Shown: positions 1-9,048, counted from the first letter of the stretch. The stretch: 64,000 nt of DNA from Spirochaetales bacterium (GCA_028722305.1 JAQYHB010000011.1:1-64000); one strand, 5' to 3'. A program made the numbers and translations. The notes: generated by a model not told the origin, from the sequence alone.

Positions 1-839
1 CCCACCGACACCGGGTTGTACACCGTCTCGCATCCCGGCGCGAACCGGTAGCCGTCGTACATCTCCCGCACCTTCCCTAGGTACGCCTCCCGGCCCATCC
101 CCGTGTCCTTGATCCCCTGTTCGATATAGCCGGCGAAGTTCCCTTCCAGTTCCTCCTGGGTATAGCCCAGCATCGTCGCGTAGTCCGAATCCATCGAGAT
201 ATTGTTCAGGTTGTTCAGCCCGGAGAACTCATTCACCATCGCATATCTCGTCACACCGGTGATGAAGACGAACCGCAGCAGGGCCCTCTTCGTCTTGACC
301 ACCTGGTAGAAGTTCCCCAATACCGTGTGCAGATCCTCCACCTCGGGGGAGAATACGTTGTCCGAAAGCACCTTGTCGTACTCGTCGACCAGCACCACGA
401 CCTTGTCTTTCTTGGAAAGCAGCAGGATGAGCTTCGCGAACAGGTCGTCGCTCGTCTTGGCCATGTCCAGCGGCCCGACCCCGTAAAGGTCGGCAACCTC
501 CTCGATCCGGTCCTTCAGCCACCCGTCCAGCCCCTCGGGAGTGCTTTTCCCGCAGTCCCCGAAGTCGATGTGGATGATAGGGTAGGTCTTCCAGTCGTAG
601 TCCAGAGAATCAATGGCGAGGCCTTTGAACAGTTCACGCTTTCCTTGGAAGATCGCCTCCAAGGTGGAGACGGTCAGCGTCTTCCCGAAACGGCGGGGAC
701 GGGACAGAAAGTACATCTTCCCCGATATGGCGATCAGTTTCGCGATGTAACCTGTCTTGTCCACATAGATGCACCCGCTCTCACGGAGGTTCGAGAACGA
801 GCTGTTTTCCGTCATGATGGGAGGAAGTTGCTTGTTCAT
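1..839 (-). CDS. AAA-ATPase-like protein (DUF1703-type), C-terminus cut by window edge
   Basis: The reading frame is open from the ATG at 837-839 to base 1, about 279 residues, so the C-terminus lies outside the window. The start reads MNKQLPPIMTENSSFSNLRE, followed by YVDKTGYIAKLI, a short arginine-rich SRPRRFGKTLTVST nucleotide-binding segment, and VVVLVDEYDKVLSD, a Walker-B-like stretch. This is the layout of the AAA-ATPase-like family that usually ends in a PD-(D/E)XK nuclease-like domain. The family is often multicopy and linked to mobile DNA, but its role is unknown. A promoter with -10 ending 6 nt before the ATG suggests a leaderless transcript. Confidence 0.85.
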   Translation of the reverse strand, partial: MNKQLPPIMTENSSFSNLRESGCIYVDKTGYIAKLIAISGKMYFLSRPRRFGKTLTVSTLEAIFQGKRELFKGLAIDSLDYDWKTYPIIHIDFGDCGKSTPEGLDGWLKDRIEEVADLYGVGPLDMAKTSDDLFAKLILLLSKKDKVVVLVDEYDKVLSDNVFSPEVEDLHTVLGNFYQVVKTKRALLRFVFITGVTRYAMVNEFSGLNNLNNISMDSDYATMLGYTQEELEGNFAGYIEQGIKDTGMGREAYLGKVREMYDGYRFAPGCETVYNPVSV

Positions 840-845
840 GCCTCA

Positions 846-874
846 AGGATACCACAGCCGTGTGTTTGTGGCAA
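846..874 (-). promoter_or_regulatory. Promoter for the AAA-ATPase gene, predicted leaderless
   Basis: On the minus strand TTGCCA (869-874) is followed after 17 bp by TATCCT (846-851). Only 6 nt separate the -10 box from the ATG at 839, so transcription should begin at or next to the start codon. Confidence 0.5.
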
Positions 875-1301
875 AGAACGCCCATTTTCCATGAGAGGAC
901 GTCGATTCTTGCATCAAATCCGGATGGCATCGTCCAAACCTGCCGTTCAGTGGGGCTTCGAAGGCTGACGATGTTTCTGCAAGCACGCCATCCCACAAAA
1001 CCTGATTTGAGCCAATTATTTTACTTGTAACCTAAAATAAGTTATGATGAAGAAACCAACAAGGAGCATAGCGACAATATCTGAGGAGGGAATAGATTGA
1101 GAAAATTCTCCTCCAGTCGGTTATTGTTTCCCGACCATAACGGCGCCTTCTGTCACAGACACCTGCTTGCGCCCTGTTCTGCCAGCCGGCAACACCGAAG
1201 ATTGCCATGATATGGTCGCTCATGGAAATGGCGTCTCTCCTTTGATTGGTTCGTTATCCGAACACCATTCCCTTTTTCGTTCTCGTATGATTCCTAGTAG
1301 T
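875..1301. other. Intergenic stretch, one doubtful small ORF
   Basis: About 430 bp without a convincing gene. A 63-codon minus-strand frame at 1032-1223 has a fair ribosome-binding site (AAAGGAGA) before its ATG, but the Cys/Arg-rich product matches nothing I recognise. It may be a short real ORF or the remnant of one. Confidence 0.4.
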
Positions 1302-1844
1302 TCATGCCTGATAGGAGAATAGTTCCTCCCCTTCGAAGGTACGGATGGAGAAATGCCGGTCCTCGTAGAGCATGTAGGAGGGCTTGAAACCGCCTTTGGG
1401 GATGGAGATGGAACCGGGGTTGAGGATGGTATTCTCCCCCACGTGCCAGATTCCCGGGATATGGGTATGGCCGTGCAGCATCAAATCTCCCTTTTCCATG
1501 GGAAGCATGTGTTCGGCGTTGTAGTGGTGTCCATGGGTCAGGTAGATGGTCATGCCGTCGACCATAAGGATGGCGTAATCGGCAAGGACAGGGAACTCAA
1601 GGACCATCTGGTCCACCTCTGCCTCGCAGTTTCCCCGCACCGAGAGAATCCGGGTCCTCAGGGGATTCAGCAGACTGATTACCTTCTTCGGGTTGTACCC
1701 CTCGGGAAGATCGTTGCGCGGACCGTGATAGAGGATGTCTCCGAGCAACACCAGTTTCCCGGCACCGCTCTTCTGGAAGATGTCAAGCAGTTTCTCCGTC
1801 TGCGGAGCGCTGCCATGGATATCGCTTGCGATGATGAGTTTCAT
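1302..1844 (-). CDS. YfcE/MJ0936-family metallophosphodiesterase
   Basis: 180 residues, the normal size of bacterial YfcE-type phosphodiesterases. All family motifs are visible: the opening MKLIIASDIHG with its metal-binding Asp and His, LLGDILYHGPRN, SVRGNCEAEV, YLTHGHHYN and LHGHTHIPG. The fold binds two metal ions and cleaves phosphodiesters; the natural substrate of the family is unsettled. The frame extends 18 codons upstream, but the conserved beta strand starts at the ATG chosen here. A GGAG sits only one base before that ATG, too close to act as a ribosome-binding site, and a promoter ends 6 nt upstream, so a leaderless mRNA is likely. Confidence 0.93.
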   Translation of the reverse strand: MKLIIASDIHGSAPQTEKLLDIFQKSGAGKLVLLGDILYHGPRNDLPEGYNPKKVISLLNPLRTRILSVRGNCEAEVDQMVLEFPVLADYAILMVDGMTIYLTHGHHYNAEHMLPMEKGDLMLHGHTHIPGIWHVGENTILNPGSISIPKGGFKPSYMLYEDRHFSIRTFEGEELFSYQA

Positions 1845-1850
1845 GCTCCA

Positions 1851-1880
1851 ACTGTATCCAATTCCCGTTCCTGATGGCAA
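1851..1880 (-). promoter_or_regulatory. Promoter for the YfcE-like gene, predicted leaderless
   Basis: Minus-strand TTGCCA (1875-1880), an 18-bp spacer and TACAGT (1851-1856), then 6 nt to the ATG at 1844. Confidence 0.45.
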
Positions 1881-1942
1881 CAGGATTCTTTGTTGCATAT
1901 AGATACACTAGCCAGACAAAACAATGTATATCCACTCGTTTG

Positions 1943-2070
1943 TTGTATGCATGTAATATACACTAAATTTCGAATAATTTCAAAATTTACCCATATTTAT
2001 ACAAAATATTGGGAAAATATTTGTAATTTTATGCATTAAGGTATTGCAATTTTATTTGCATGTATATACG
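1943..2070. promoter_or_regulatory. argG upstream region with ARG-box-like TGCAT half sites
   Basis: The AT-rich region before argG holds TATGCAT at 1946-1952, ATGCAT at 2031-2036, TTGCAA at 2044-2049 and TTGCATGTATATAC at 2057-2069. These resemble halves of the TGCATAnnTATGCA palindromes found before the amino-acid ABC transporter at 38-40 kb. A shared arginine repressor of the ArgR type is the simplest reading, but no argR gene lies in this window. No single clear -35/-10 pair stands out. Confidence 0.4.
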
Positions 2071-2111
2071 ATTGTGACCATCAACACAGAGCGTTGATGG
2101 AGGAATGTCCC

Positions 2112-3341
2112 ATGAAGAAAGAAAAAGTTGTTCTCGCCTATAGCGGCGGTCTTGATACGTCTGTCATTCTGAAATGGCTGGTCAACAAGGGTTATGAGGT
2201 CATCGCCTACGTTGGGAATGTCGGCCAGCAGGAAGACTTTGACGCCGTGGAGAAGAAGGCCTACGCGACCGGCGCCAGCAAAGTCTACGTCTGCGACCTG
2301 CGCCACGACTTGGTGACCGACTACGTCTTCCCGGCCATGAAGGCCAACGCCATCTACGAGGGCACCTACATGCTTGGCACCAGCCTTGCCCGCCCCATCA
2401 TCGCCCAGAAACAGATTGAGATCGCCAAGACGGAGGGCACCAACATCGTCGCCCACGGTGCAACCGGCAAGGGCAACGACCAGGTACGGTTCGAGTTCGG
2501 CTACTACATGCATATGCCAGACGTCAAGATCATCGCCCCATGGAAGGACCCGGAGTGGCTTTCCACCTTCGAGGGACGGACCGACCTGATCAACTACGCC
2601 AAAGCGAACAACATTCCCATCAAGGTGACTGCAAAGAAGCCGTACTCCGAGGATGAGAACCTGATCCATATCAGCCACGAGGCCGGCATCCTCGAGGATC
2701 CCTCCAAGGAATGCCCTGAGGACGTCTACAGCCTGACGGTCAGCCCGAAAGCTGCTCCTGACGCCTACACCTACCTGACCTTCACCTTCCAGGACGGAAC
2801 GCCGGTCAAAGTGGTCAACGACCAAGACGGCACCACGGTCACCGACCCGCTGGAGATGCTGCTGTACCTGAACAAGGTGGGGCATGACAACGGAATCGGA
2901 CGGGTCGACATGGTGGAGAACCGCTACATCGGCATCAAGAGCAGAGGAGTCTACGAGACTCCGGGATGCACAATTCTCTGGAAGGCCCACCACAACCTCG
3001 AAGGCATCACCATGGACAAGGAGGCCATGCATCTGAGGGACATGTTGAGCCCGATCTATGCCGACCTGATCTACAACGGCTATTGGCACGCTCCTGATTT
3101 CAACATGCTGACCGCCCTTTTCGAGCAGTGCCAGAAGCATGTGACCGGTACCAGCAAGGTAAGGCTGTACAAGGGCAATGTCGATTTTGCCGGAGTGGAA
3201 AGTCCCTGCTCGCTCTACAACCAGGACCTTGGCTCCATGGACAAGGCCGGCGGCTATCATCCGGTGGACTGCAAGGGGTTCATCAATATCAACGCGCTAC
3301 GCCTGATTGCAAGCGCAAAACGGGACGGCCTCGTGCTCTAA
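2112..3341 (+). CDS. argG: Argininosuccinate synthase
   Basis: 409 residues, normal for the enzyme that joins citrulline and aspartate using ATP in the last-but-one step of arginine synthesis. The N-terminal AYSGGLDTS pyrophosphatase loop is at residues 9-17. Further conserved segments are [13 protein letters not shown], SVDxP-region equivalents and [18 protein letters not shown]. The ATG at 2112 is chosen over an upstream ATG because a GGAGGA lies 8 nt before it and [13 protein letters not shown] is the typical start. It is followed by a strong terminator. The partner gene argH is not in the window. TGCAT palindrome halves upstream suggest arginine-dependent control. Confidence 0.97.
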   Translation: MKKEKVVLAYSGGLDTSVILKWLVNKGYEVIAYVGNVGQQEDFDAVEKKAYATGASKVYVCDLRHDLVTDYVFPAMKANAIYEGTYMLGTSLARPIIAQKQIEIAKTEGTNIVAHGATGKGNDQVRFEFGYYMHMPDVKIIAPWKDPEWLSTFEGRTDLINYAKANNIPIKVTAKKPYSEDENLIHISHEAGILEDPSKECPEDVYSLTVSPKAAPDAYTYLTFTFQDGTPVKVVNDQDGTTVTDPLEMLLYLNKVGHDNGIGRVDMVENRYIGIKSRGVYETPGCTILWKAHHNLEGITMDKEAMHLRDMLSPIYADLIYNGYWHAPDFNMLTALFEQCQKHVTGTSKVRLYKGNVDFAGVESPCSLYNQDLGSMDKAGGYHPVDCKGFININALRLIASAKRDGLVL

Positions 3342-4090
3342 GCTTTGCGCGAGCTTCTTTCCCCACCCGCCGGTTCTCGTGCCGGCGGGTTTTTCCTGCC
3401 CACGAAGAGGTCGCACCCCATGTGGAAGCCGAGAGAGCGGTATAACCGCTCGGCGGCAGGATTGCGGGTGGTCAGGAACAAGGGCCGGGGATGCGCCATA
3501 CGAAAAGCGGCGACAATCAGGCTGGTCGCGATGCCCCTTCCCCGGAAACGCGGATCGACGCACAACGAGAAAACCCCGGCGATTTCCTCCGTTTCCTCGA
3601 TGCGTAGCAGGCCGGCAAGGCTGCCAGAGAGCCATACTCCGAGGAACGTTTTCCCCATTTCCAGTTCCGCCCTGAGCTTGGTAGGCCGGAAGGAACCGGC
3701 AAACTCCGTTATGGAAGCGACCAGGTTCCCGATGTCGGGGAAATCCCCTACAGACAACTGCTGTACCGGAAAGAGCGCTGTTCCCTGTGGCTCTCCACGT
3801 AGCAAGAAGGCGCGTTCCAGCTCGATGGTGTCAAAAACCATGGACCGCATCATGCGCTGGTCACCGACGACGACATACCAATCCTGCTGCTGTGAAATCA
3901 CCGAGCCGATCCGGGAATAGGAAGCGGGATTCCCTCCAGGGAGTACTTGCCAGCGGTGGCCATGCCGCAACACTGGAACTCCACCGATTTCCATCGCCTC
4001 GCTCTGAGTGTCGAGCAACATCAGCCCGTTCCGCTCCGGATTCTGGAACAGGCGCTGGCGGATTTCCCATGACATCATCTCCTGACGCAT
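3338..4090 (-). CDS. GNAT-family N-acetyltransferase
   Basis: About 250 residues. The C-terminal half carries a GNAT acetyl-CoA fold: [20 protein letters not shown] is motif A with the RGRGIA pyrophosphate loop, and [15 protein letters not shown] is the closing motif B. The N-terminal half is a family-specific extension seen in two-part GNAT proteins of clostridia and spirochaetes. The substrate is unknown. The ATG at 4090 is preferred, since upstream codons overlap the divergent deaminase promoter; internal ATG codons at 4078 and 4075 are alternatives. The last about 20 codons run through the argG terminator, and the stop overlaps the argG stop by 4 nt. Confidence 0.8.
   Translation of the reverse strand: MRQEMMSWEIRQRLFQNPERNGLMLLDTQSEAMEIGGVPVLRHGHRWQVLPGGNPASYSRIGSVISQQQDWYVVVGDQRMMRSMVFDTIELERAFLLRGEPQGTALFPVQQLSVGDFPDIGNLVASITEFAGSFRPTKLRAELEMGKTFLGVWLSGSLAGLLRIEETEEIAGVFSLCVDPRFRGRGIATSLIVAAFRMAHPRPLFLTTRNPAAERLYRSLGFHMGCDLFVGRKNPPAREPAGGERSSRKA
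3365..3394 (+). terminator. Terminator of argG
   Basis: Arms ACCCGCCGG (3365-3373) and CCGGCGGGT (3382-3390) enclose an 8-nt loop and run into five T. The hairpin lies inside the 3' end of the convergent acetyltransferase gene. Confidence 0.85.
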
Positions 4091-4096
4091 TTTCTT

Positions 4097-4125
4097 TTGC
4101 ACACCTTCATTGTGGTTGTTATACT
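4097..4125 (+). promoter_or_regulatory. Promoter of the guanine-deaminase-like gene
   Basis: TTGCAC (4097-4102), 17-bp spacer, TATACT (4120-4125). The expected leader is about 15 nt and contains the ribosome-binding site GGAGGA before the ATG at 4147. Confidence 0.6.
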
Positions 4126-4146
4126 TTTTTAGTTGGAGGAAACTCA

Positions 4147-4617
4147 ATGGATACGCAAGAAATCATGAGGGCCGCCGTAGAGCGGGCAAGACAAACGATG
4201 ACCGCTGGTCTCGGAGGCCCGTTCGGCGCGGCGGTCGTCGCACCCGATGGAGCGATATATGTCGCCTCGAACACGGTCCTTGGCAGCAAAGACCCGACCG
4301 CCCACGCGGAGATCAACGCGATCCGTGCCGCCTGCAAGGCCCGTGGCACGCACGACCTTTCCGGATGCGTGCTCTACACCACCTGCTACCCCTGCCCGAT
4401 GTGCATGGGAGCGGTTATTTGGTCCAACATCAAGGAAATCTGGTATGGATCCACGGCGAAGGATGCAGCAGCAATCGGTTTCCGTGACGACTATATCTAT
4501 GACTTCATGAGGCATGACTGCAAGGATGACAAGGTGGTTAAGATACACCACGAGGGACGGGAGGTCACCATCAAGCTCTTCGAGGAATACGCGAAGGAGA
4601 GAAGGAAACTCTACTGA
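4147..4617 (+). CDS. guaD: Guanine deaminase-like nucleoside/base deaminase
   Basis: 156 residues, the same length as the Bacillus GuaD type. Zinc ligands of the cytidine-deaminase fold are in place: THAE-type TAHAEINAIR (His53, catalytic Glu55) and YPCPMCMGA (Cys83, Cys86). The later segment AAAIGFRDDYIYDFM matches the guanine deaminase subgroup better than tRNA adenosine deaminase TadA. The expected reaction is guanine to xanthine with release of ammonia, in purine salvage. GGAGGA sits 8 nt before the ATG. The assignment to guanine rather than another base comes from family resemblance only. Confidence 0.82.
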   Translation: MDTQEIMRAAVERARQTMTAGLGGPFGAAVVAPDGAIYVASNTVLGSKDPTAHAEINAIRAACKARGTHDLSGCVLYTTCYPCPMCMGAVIWSNIKEIWYGSTAKDAAAIGFRDDYIYDFMRHDCKDDKVVKIHHEGREVTIKLFEEYAKERRKLY

Positions 4618-4620
4618 CGG

Positions 4621-4926
4621 TCAATTGAGTTCCTCGTAGTGCTCGCTGCCAAGGGCAAGAATCCGCTGGATGTGCTCGTCGTTCAGCCGGTAGAGCACGT
4701 TCCGCCCTTCCTTCCGCCATTTTACCAACCGGCGGGCCCGCAGGAGTTTCAGCTGCTGGCTGACAGTGCTTTGCTGGAGACCGACCTCTTCACTGAGGCT
4801 GGTCACGTCCGTTTCCCCTTCCTGGAGCACAAAGAGGATTTTCAGCCTTGTCGGATCGCCAAAGACCTTGAAGAATTCCGCGAGGTCGACGATCTCTTCC
4901 TCCGCGAGTTTCAATTTGCCAGCCAT
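4621..4926 (-). CDS. ArsR/SmtB-family winged-helix regulator
   Basis: 101 residues. FKVFGDPTRLKILFVLQEGE opens the winged helix, and SLSEEVGLQQSTVSQQLKLL is the recognition helix, followed by the beta wing RLVKWRKEGRNVLYRL. The cysteine-containing metal site of classical ArsR/SmtB members (ELCVCDL) is absent, and there is no cysteine at all, so the signal is not an alpha-3 metal site. It is divergent from gltA with a shared 132-bp intergenic region, so control of gltA or itself is possible. GAGGT before the ATG supports the start. Confidence 0.85.
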   Translation of the reverse strand: MAGKLKLAEEEIVDLAEFFKVFGDPTRLKILFVLQEGETDVTSLSEEVGLQQSTVSQQLKLLRARRLVKWRKEGRNVLYRLNDEHIQRILALGSEHYEELN

Positions 4927-4993
4927 AGGTACCTCGTGTCCATATTCGCAACTTTTCGGGGAAAAGGCAAGTTTCGTCCCCGTTGCTGGCTAT

Positions 4994-5021
4994 TTGCATG
5001 ATGGGACAAAAACGATACTAT
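4994..5021 (+). promoter_or_regulatory. Promoter of gltA
   Basis: TTGCAT (4994-4999), 16-bp spacer, TACTAT (5016-5021), about 37 nt before the ATG at 5059. Confidence 0.45.
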
Positions 5022-5058
5022 CAACTCAAGACTGTGAGAATCTGTGGGAGGGCGCGCG

Positions 5059-6357
5059 ATGACATGCGACAAAGAGGGAGCTGAGCTGTGTTTCAAAGAT
5101 GGCCGGAAGATCACCCTTCCCCTGCTTACCGACAATATGGGAGAAGAGGGACTGGATATCACGAGCCTCCGCAAGCAGACCGGCGTGATCACCTATGACC
5201 CGGGCTATGTGAACACCGGCTCCTGCCAGTCCAGCATCACCTATATCGACGGGGAGAAAGGCATCCTCCGCTATCGTGGCTACAATATCGAAGACTTGGT
5301 CGAACACTGCGATTTCGTCGAGGTGGCCTATCTGCTGGTCAAGGGCGAGCTTCCCGACTTGCATGAACGCCAGATGTACCAGGAACTGCTGAACAGGCAC
5401 TCCCTGCTGCATGTGGACATGCGCAACTTTTTCCGTGCCTACCCTGCGAACGCCCATCCGATGTCGATCCTTGCCGCAATGGTCGCCTCTCTTTCCGCCT
5501 TCTATCCGGAAATGGCCGACCGCGACCCTGAGGACAATATCGACCTGACGGTGACCCGCCTGCTCTCGAAGATGCGCACCATCGCCGCCTACAGCTACCG
5601 GCAAATGAACGGTCTGGATTTCGTGGAACCTTCCTACAAGTACTCCTACTGCGAGAACTTCCTGAACATGATGTTCCACACCTCGGTCAACGACTATCAC
5701 CCCGACCCGCTCCATGTCAAAGCATTGAACCAGTTGTTGATCCTCCACGCCGACCATGAGCAGAACTGCTCCACCAGCGCGGTTCGTCTGATCGCCTCCA
5801 GCGGAGCCAACCTGTACGCCAGCGTCTGCGCCGGTGTCTGCGCCCTGTGGGGGGACAAGCATGGCGGAGCCAACCAGGCGGTGCTCGCCATGCTGGAGGA
5901 AATCAACAATTCCGGTCTGACCATCGACCAGGTGGTCTCCAAGGCGAAGGACAAGAACGACCCCTTCCGCCTGTTTGGTTTTGGCCATCGGGTCTACAAG
6001 ACCTATGATCCCCGCGCCAAGATCGCGAAGTCACTGTGCAAGGAGCTGCTTGGCGAAAGGGAGACCAACGACCCGCTGCTGCAGATTGCCTTCGAGCTGG
6101 AAGACCGCGCGCTGCATGACGACTACTTCATCAGCCACCATCTCTACCCGAACGTCGACTTCTACACCGGCATCATCTACCACGGCATGGGTATTCCGGA
6201 AAACATGCTGACGGTGCTTTTCGCCATGGGAAGGCTTCCTGGATGGATCGCCCACTGGCTCGAATGGCATCACGACCCGAATCAGAAACTCGGTCGCCCA
6301 AGGCAGATGTACACCGGCCCCGCGGAGCGCAAGGTGGTGCCGCTTGAACAACGCTAA
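5059..6357 (+). CDS. gltA: Citrate synthase
   Basis: 432 residues. It condenses oxaloacetate and acetyl-CoA to citrate. Family motifs include GILRYRGYNIEDL, the active-site HGGANQAVLAML, FGFGHRVYKTYDPRA, and PGWIAHWLEWHHDPNQKLGR near the end, typical of the hexameric bacterial type. The ATG at 5059 has GGGAGGG 6 nt upstream; an in-frame GTG at 5044 would include that site in the coding sequence and is rejected. With aconitase close by on the other strand this gives the oxidative start of a partial citric-acid cycle feeding glutamate and arginine synthesis. The next gene overlaps by 14 nt. Confidence 0.97.
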   Translation: MTCDKEGAELCFKDGRKITLPLLTDNMGEEGLDITSLRKQTGVITYDPGYVNTGSCQSSITYIDGEKGILRYRGYNIEDLVEHCDFVEVAYLLVKGELPDLHERQMYQELLNRHSLLHVDMRNFFRAYPANAHPMSILAAMVASLSAFYPEMADRDPEDNIDLTVTRLLSKMRTIAAYSYRQMNGLDFVEPSYKYSYCENFLNMMFHTSVNDYHPDPLHVKALNQLLILHADHEQNCSTSAVRLIASSGANLYASVCAGVCALWGDKHGGANQAVLAMLEEINNSGLTIDQVVSKAKDKNDPFRLFGFGHRVYKTYDPRAKIAKSLCKELLGERETNDPLLQIAFELEDRALHDDYFISHHLYPNVDFYTGIIYHGMGIPENMLTVLFAMGRLPGWIAHWLEWHHDPNQKLGRPRQMYTGPAERKVVPLEQR

Positions 6358-6994
6358 GGCGCTCGTATTCGATTTCAACGGAACCCTGTTTTGGGACAGC
6401 CGGTACAACCTGGCCGCGTGGAACGAGATTTCGCTCCGTTACCGGGGATTGCCCTATTCCCAAGAGGAGATGGCCAGCCTGGACGGCAGGACAAGCGGCG
6501 TCACCGCCGCCTATTTCCTCGGCCTTCCTCTGGACGACCCGAAGGTGAACGAGGTGGTCGAGGAGAAGGAAGACCTGTACGCCAAGCTTTGCGTGGCAAG
6601 CGGCTCCCCTTCCCTTGCCCCTGGGGCAGTCGAGCTGTTCGACCAGGCCAGGAAGAACGGATACCTCCTCGCCATCGCCACCAGCGCCCCGAAGCGGAAC
6701 ATGGAGATGTACCGCGCCTGGTGGCCGGTGCTGGACCAGATGGATGTGATTGTCTGTGACGACGGAAAACGCCGAGGAAAGCCAATGCCTGACATCTATC
6801 TCGACACCTGCAAGGCGCTCGGCCGCGGTCCCCGGTCCGTGGTGGTGTTCGAGGATTCCCTACAGGGAATCCACGCCGCCCTCGCGGCGCAGGTGCGCCA
6901 GGTCTGGCAGGTAGTCAACGATACAAACCCTGCCCTGATTGCTGGAATCCGGGGCAGGGTTTCGGATTTCCGGGAATTCATTCCCTTCCTCTAA
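6344..6994 (+). CDS. HAD-superfamily hydrolase (beta-phosphoglucomutase-like)
   Basis: 216 residues starting at TTG 6344, inside the end of gltA, with AAGGTGG 6 nt upstream. Motif I is VFDFNGTLFWDS near residue 10, motif II is IATSAPKRN, the motif III Lys is in GKRRGKPMPDIYL, and motif IV is VVVFEDSLQGIHAA. This is the capped HAD layout of the beta-phosphoglucomutase and phosphatase branch. The second Asp of the usual DxD is Asn here (D-F-N), which removes the general acid used by phosphatases and mutases, so the reaction may differ. The overlap implies translational coupling with citrate synthase. The stop abuts the aconitase stop. Confidence 0.88.
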   Translation: MNNAKALVFDFNGTLFWDSRYNLAAWNEISLRYRGLPYSQEEMASLDGRTSGVTAAYFLGLPLDDPKVNEVVEEKEDLYAKLCVASGSPSLAPGAVELFDQARKNGYLLAIATSAPKRNMEMYRAWWPVLDQMDVIVCDDGKRRGKPMPDIYLDTCKALGRGPRSVVVFEDSLQGIHAALAAQVRQVWQVVNDTNPALIAGIRGRVSDFREFIPFL

Positions 6995-8926
6995 TCACTT
7001 CTTAAGCAGGTTGAGCATGCCGCCGGCAAAAAGCATTTCCTTCTGCTCGGCAGTGGTGACGCAGTCAAGGATGATGGTCCTGCCATTGGAAAGGTCCTTC
7101 AGCGCGACCTTTCCATTCTTCACCCCATCATACAGGTCGGCAATCTCAATCTGGTCTCCTTGGGAAACTGCCTGGTAGTCCTCTTCGTTCTGGAACGTAA
7201 GGGGGACAATGCCGAAGTTGCACAGGTTGGCCTGATGGATGCGCTCGATCGAACGGGCGATTACAGCCTTCACTCCCAGGTACATCGGACAGATGGCGGC
7301 GTGCTCGCGGCTGGAACCCTGCCCGTAGGAAAGCCCGGCGACAATCACGCTCGGGATTCCTTGTGCCTTGTTCGACAGGCAACGTGCGGCAAAGGTCGGG
7401 TCGACATGCTCGAAGACATAGTTCGCGTAGACGGGGATGTTGGAACGGAACTTCAGACGCGGACCGGCGGGCATGATATGGTCGGTGGTGATCTTGTCGC
7501 CCACCTTGATGGCCACCTCACCCTTCAGGGTCCTTGGCAACGGCTCCCCTTCCGGTGGCGCTCCAATATTGGGGCCGCGCTGCACCTCCACCTTGCTTCC
7601 ATCCTCAGGCGGGAAAATCAGCATGCCATCGTCAGCCGCATACTGCTCAGGCATCTCGGCAGATGGGGCCTTGACCGATTGCTCCTTCAACGGATCGACG
7701 ACCTTGCCGTAGATGGCAGCAAGGGCGGCTGTCTCGGGACTGACCAGATAGACCTGGGCGCTCTTCGTTCCGCTTCTTCCCTCGAAGTTGCGGTTGCTGG
7801 TCCGTAGCGAGACGGCGTTGGTTCCGGGGCTCTGGTGGTTGCCGATGCAGAAGCCACAGGCGCTCTCCAGGATGCGGGCGCCGCTTTGCACCAGCTTAGC
7901 CAAGCTGCCATCCTTGCTGATCATCTCCAGCACCTCGCGGCTGCCCGGAGCGATTCCGAGTTCCACGTTGGGTGCGACGGTATGGCCATCCAGCACCTGG
8001 GCGACCTTGACCAGGTCGGTGTAGCTGGAGTTGGTGCAGGAACCGATGAGCACCTGGTTGACCGGCAGACCGGAGAGCTCGCTGATGTTCCTGATGTTGC
8101 CGGGGCTGTGGGGACAGGCGGCCTTCGGATCGACCTTGGAGAGGTCGATTTCGAAGAGTCCGTCATAGACGGCATCGCCATCGGCCCTCTGCTCGCTCCA
8201 GTCGGCTTCGCGTCCCTGCGCCTTCAGGAACTTCCGGGTCACCTCGTCGCTGGGGAAGATGCTGGTGGTCACGCCACACTCGGCTCCCATGTTGCAGATG
8301 GTGGAACGGCTGGGCACATCCAGGCTCCGTACTCCTTCTCCTGTGTATTCGAAGGCGCAGTTGACGTTGCCTTTCACCGTAAAGCGCTCAAGGACGGTGA
8401 GCACCACATCCTTGGCGGTGCACCATGGCCGCAACTTGCCGCTCAGGCGAATCTCAATCACCTTCGGGGTCACCAGATGGAAGGGGCGTCCCGCCATGGC
8501 AAGGGCGACATCAAGCCCGCCGGCTCCGATGGCGATGCATCCCAATCCACCATCGGTCGGGGTATGGCTGTCGCTTCCAAGCAGGGTCTTTCCCGGCTTG
8601 CCGAAACGCTCCAGATGAACCTGGTGGCAGATGCCGTTTCCGGGACGGGAGAAAATCACTCCTTTCTTGGCCGCAATCGTGCGCAGGTATTCATGGTCAT
8701 CGGCATTCTCGAAGCCGACTTGCACGGTGTTGTGGTCGACATAGCTGACGGCGAGCTCATTTTGCATGCGGTCCAGTCCCAGGGACTCGAACTCCAGATA
8801 CGCCATCGTTCCGGTGGCGTCCTGCGTCAACGTCTGGTCGATACGGATGCCGATTTCCTTTCCCGTCTCCAACGTCCCCTCGACAAGATGCGCCTTGAGG
8901 ATCTTCGCTATCAATGTCATGCCCAT
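6995..8926 (-). CDS. acn: Aconitate hydratase (short, about 640-residue type)
   Basis: 643 residues. Iron-sulfur cluster cysteines are in LIGSCTNSSYTDL and ESACGFCIGNHQSPG. LLGSDSHTPTDGGLG is the substrate-binding motif, and the swivel domain follows after about residue 480 (GDKITTDHIMPAG, GLSYGQGSSREHA). It isomerises citrate and isocitrate. The length fits the compact aconitase of clostridia and related anaerobes rather than the 900-residue AcnA. GGGGAG lies before the ATG at 8926. It converges on gltA and the HAD gene, sharing no bases with the latter; the two stops touch. Confidence 0.95.
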   Translation of the reverse strand: MGMTLIAKILKAHLVEGTLETGKEIGIRIDQTLTQDATGTMAYLEFESLGLDRMQNELAVSYVDHNTVQVGFENADDHEYLRTIAAKKGVIFSRPGNGICHQVHLERFGKPGKTLLGSDSHTPTDGGLGCIAIGAGGLDVALAMAGRPFHLVTPKVIEIRLSGKLRPWCTAKDVVLTVLERFTVKGNVNCAFEYTGEGVRSLDVPSRSTICNMGAECGVTTSIFPSDEVTRKFLKAQGREADWSEQRADGDAVYDGLFEIDLSKVDPKAACPHSPGNIRNISELSGLPVNQVLIGSCTNSSYTDLVKVAQVLDGHTVAPNVELGIAPGSREVLEMISKDGSLAKLVQSGARILESACGFCIGNHQSPGTNAVSLRTSNRNFEGRSGTKSAQVYLVSPETAALAAIYGKVVDPLKEQSVKAPSAEMPEQYAADDGMLIFPPEDGSKVEVQRGPNIGAPPEGEPLPRTLKGEVAIKVGDKITTDHIMPAGPRLKFRSNIPVYANYVFEHVDPTFAARCLSNKAQGIPSVIVAGLSYGQGSSREHAAICPMYLGVKAVIARSIERIHQANLCNFGIVPLTFQNEEDYQAVSQGDQIEIADLYDGVKNGKVALKDLSNGRTIILDCVTTAEQKEMLFAGGMLNLLKK

Positions 8927-8962
8927 AGCACTCCCCTCTCTTTGGGAAAAATGTTGAAGTCA

Positions 8963-8991
8963 AGTGTACCACTCCAGAATGAATCGTACAA
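8963..8991 (-). promoter_or_regulatory. Promoter of aconitase
   Basis: Minus-strand TTGTAC (8986-8991), 17-bp spacer, TACACT (8963-8968), about 36 nt before the ATG. Confidence 0.55.
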
Positions 8992-9048
8992 TTCAAAGGA
9001 AAAAATACGACGAAACTGGGGAAAACCAAGCCATACGCTGGTGCCGGC

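Noticed and set aside
1032-1223. A 63-codon minus-strand gene
   Set aside because: It has a ribosome-binding site but odd composition and no recognisable relative; mentioned only in the intergenic entry.
2052-3260. A 402-codon minus-strand frame opposite argG, and similar long frames opposite the symporter (30180-31592) and recJ (60823-62397, plus strand)
   Set aside because: Low-complexity shadow translations of GC-rich genes; none has domain motifs.
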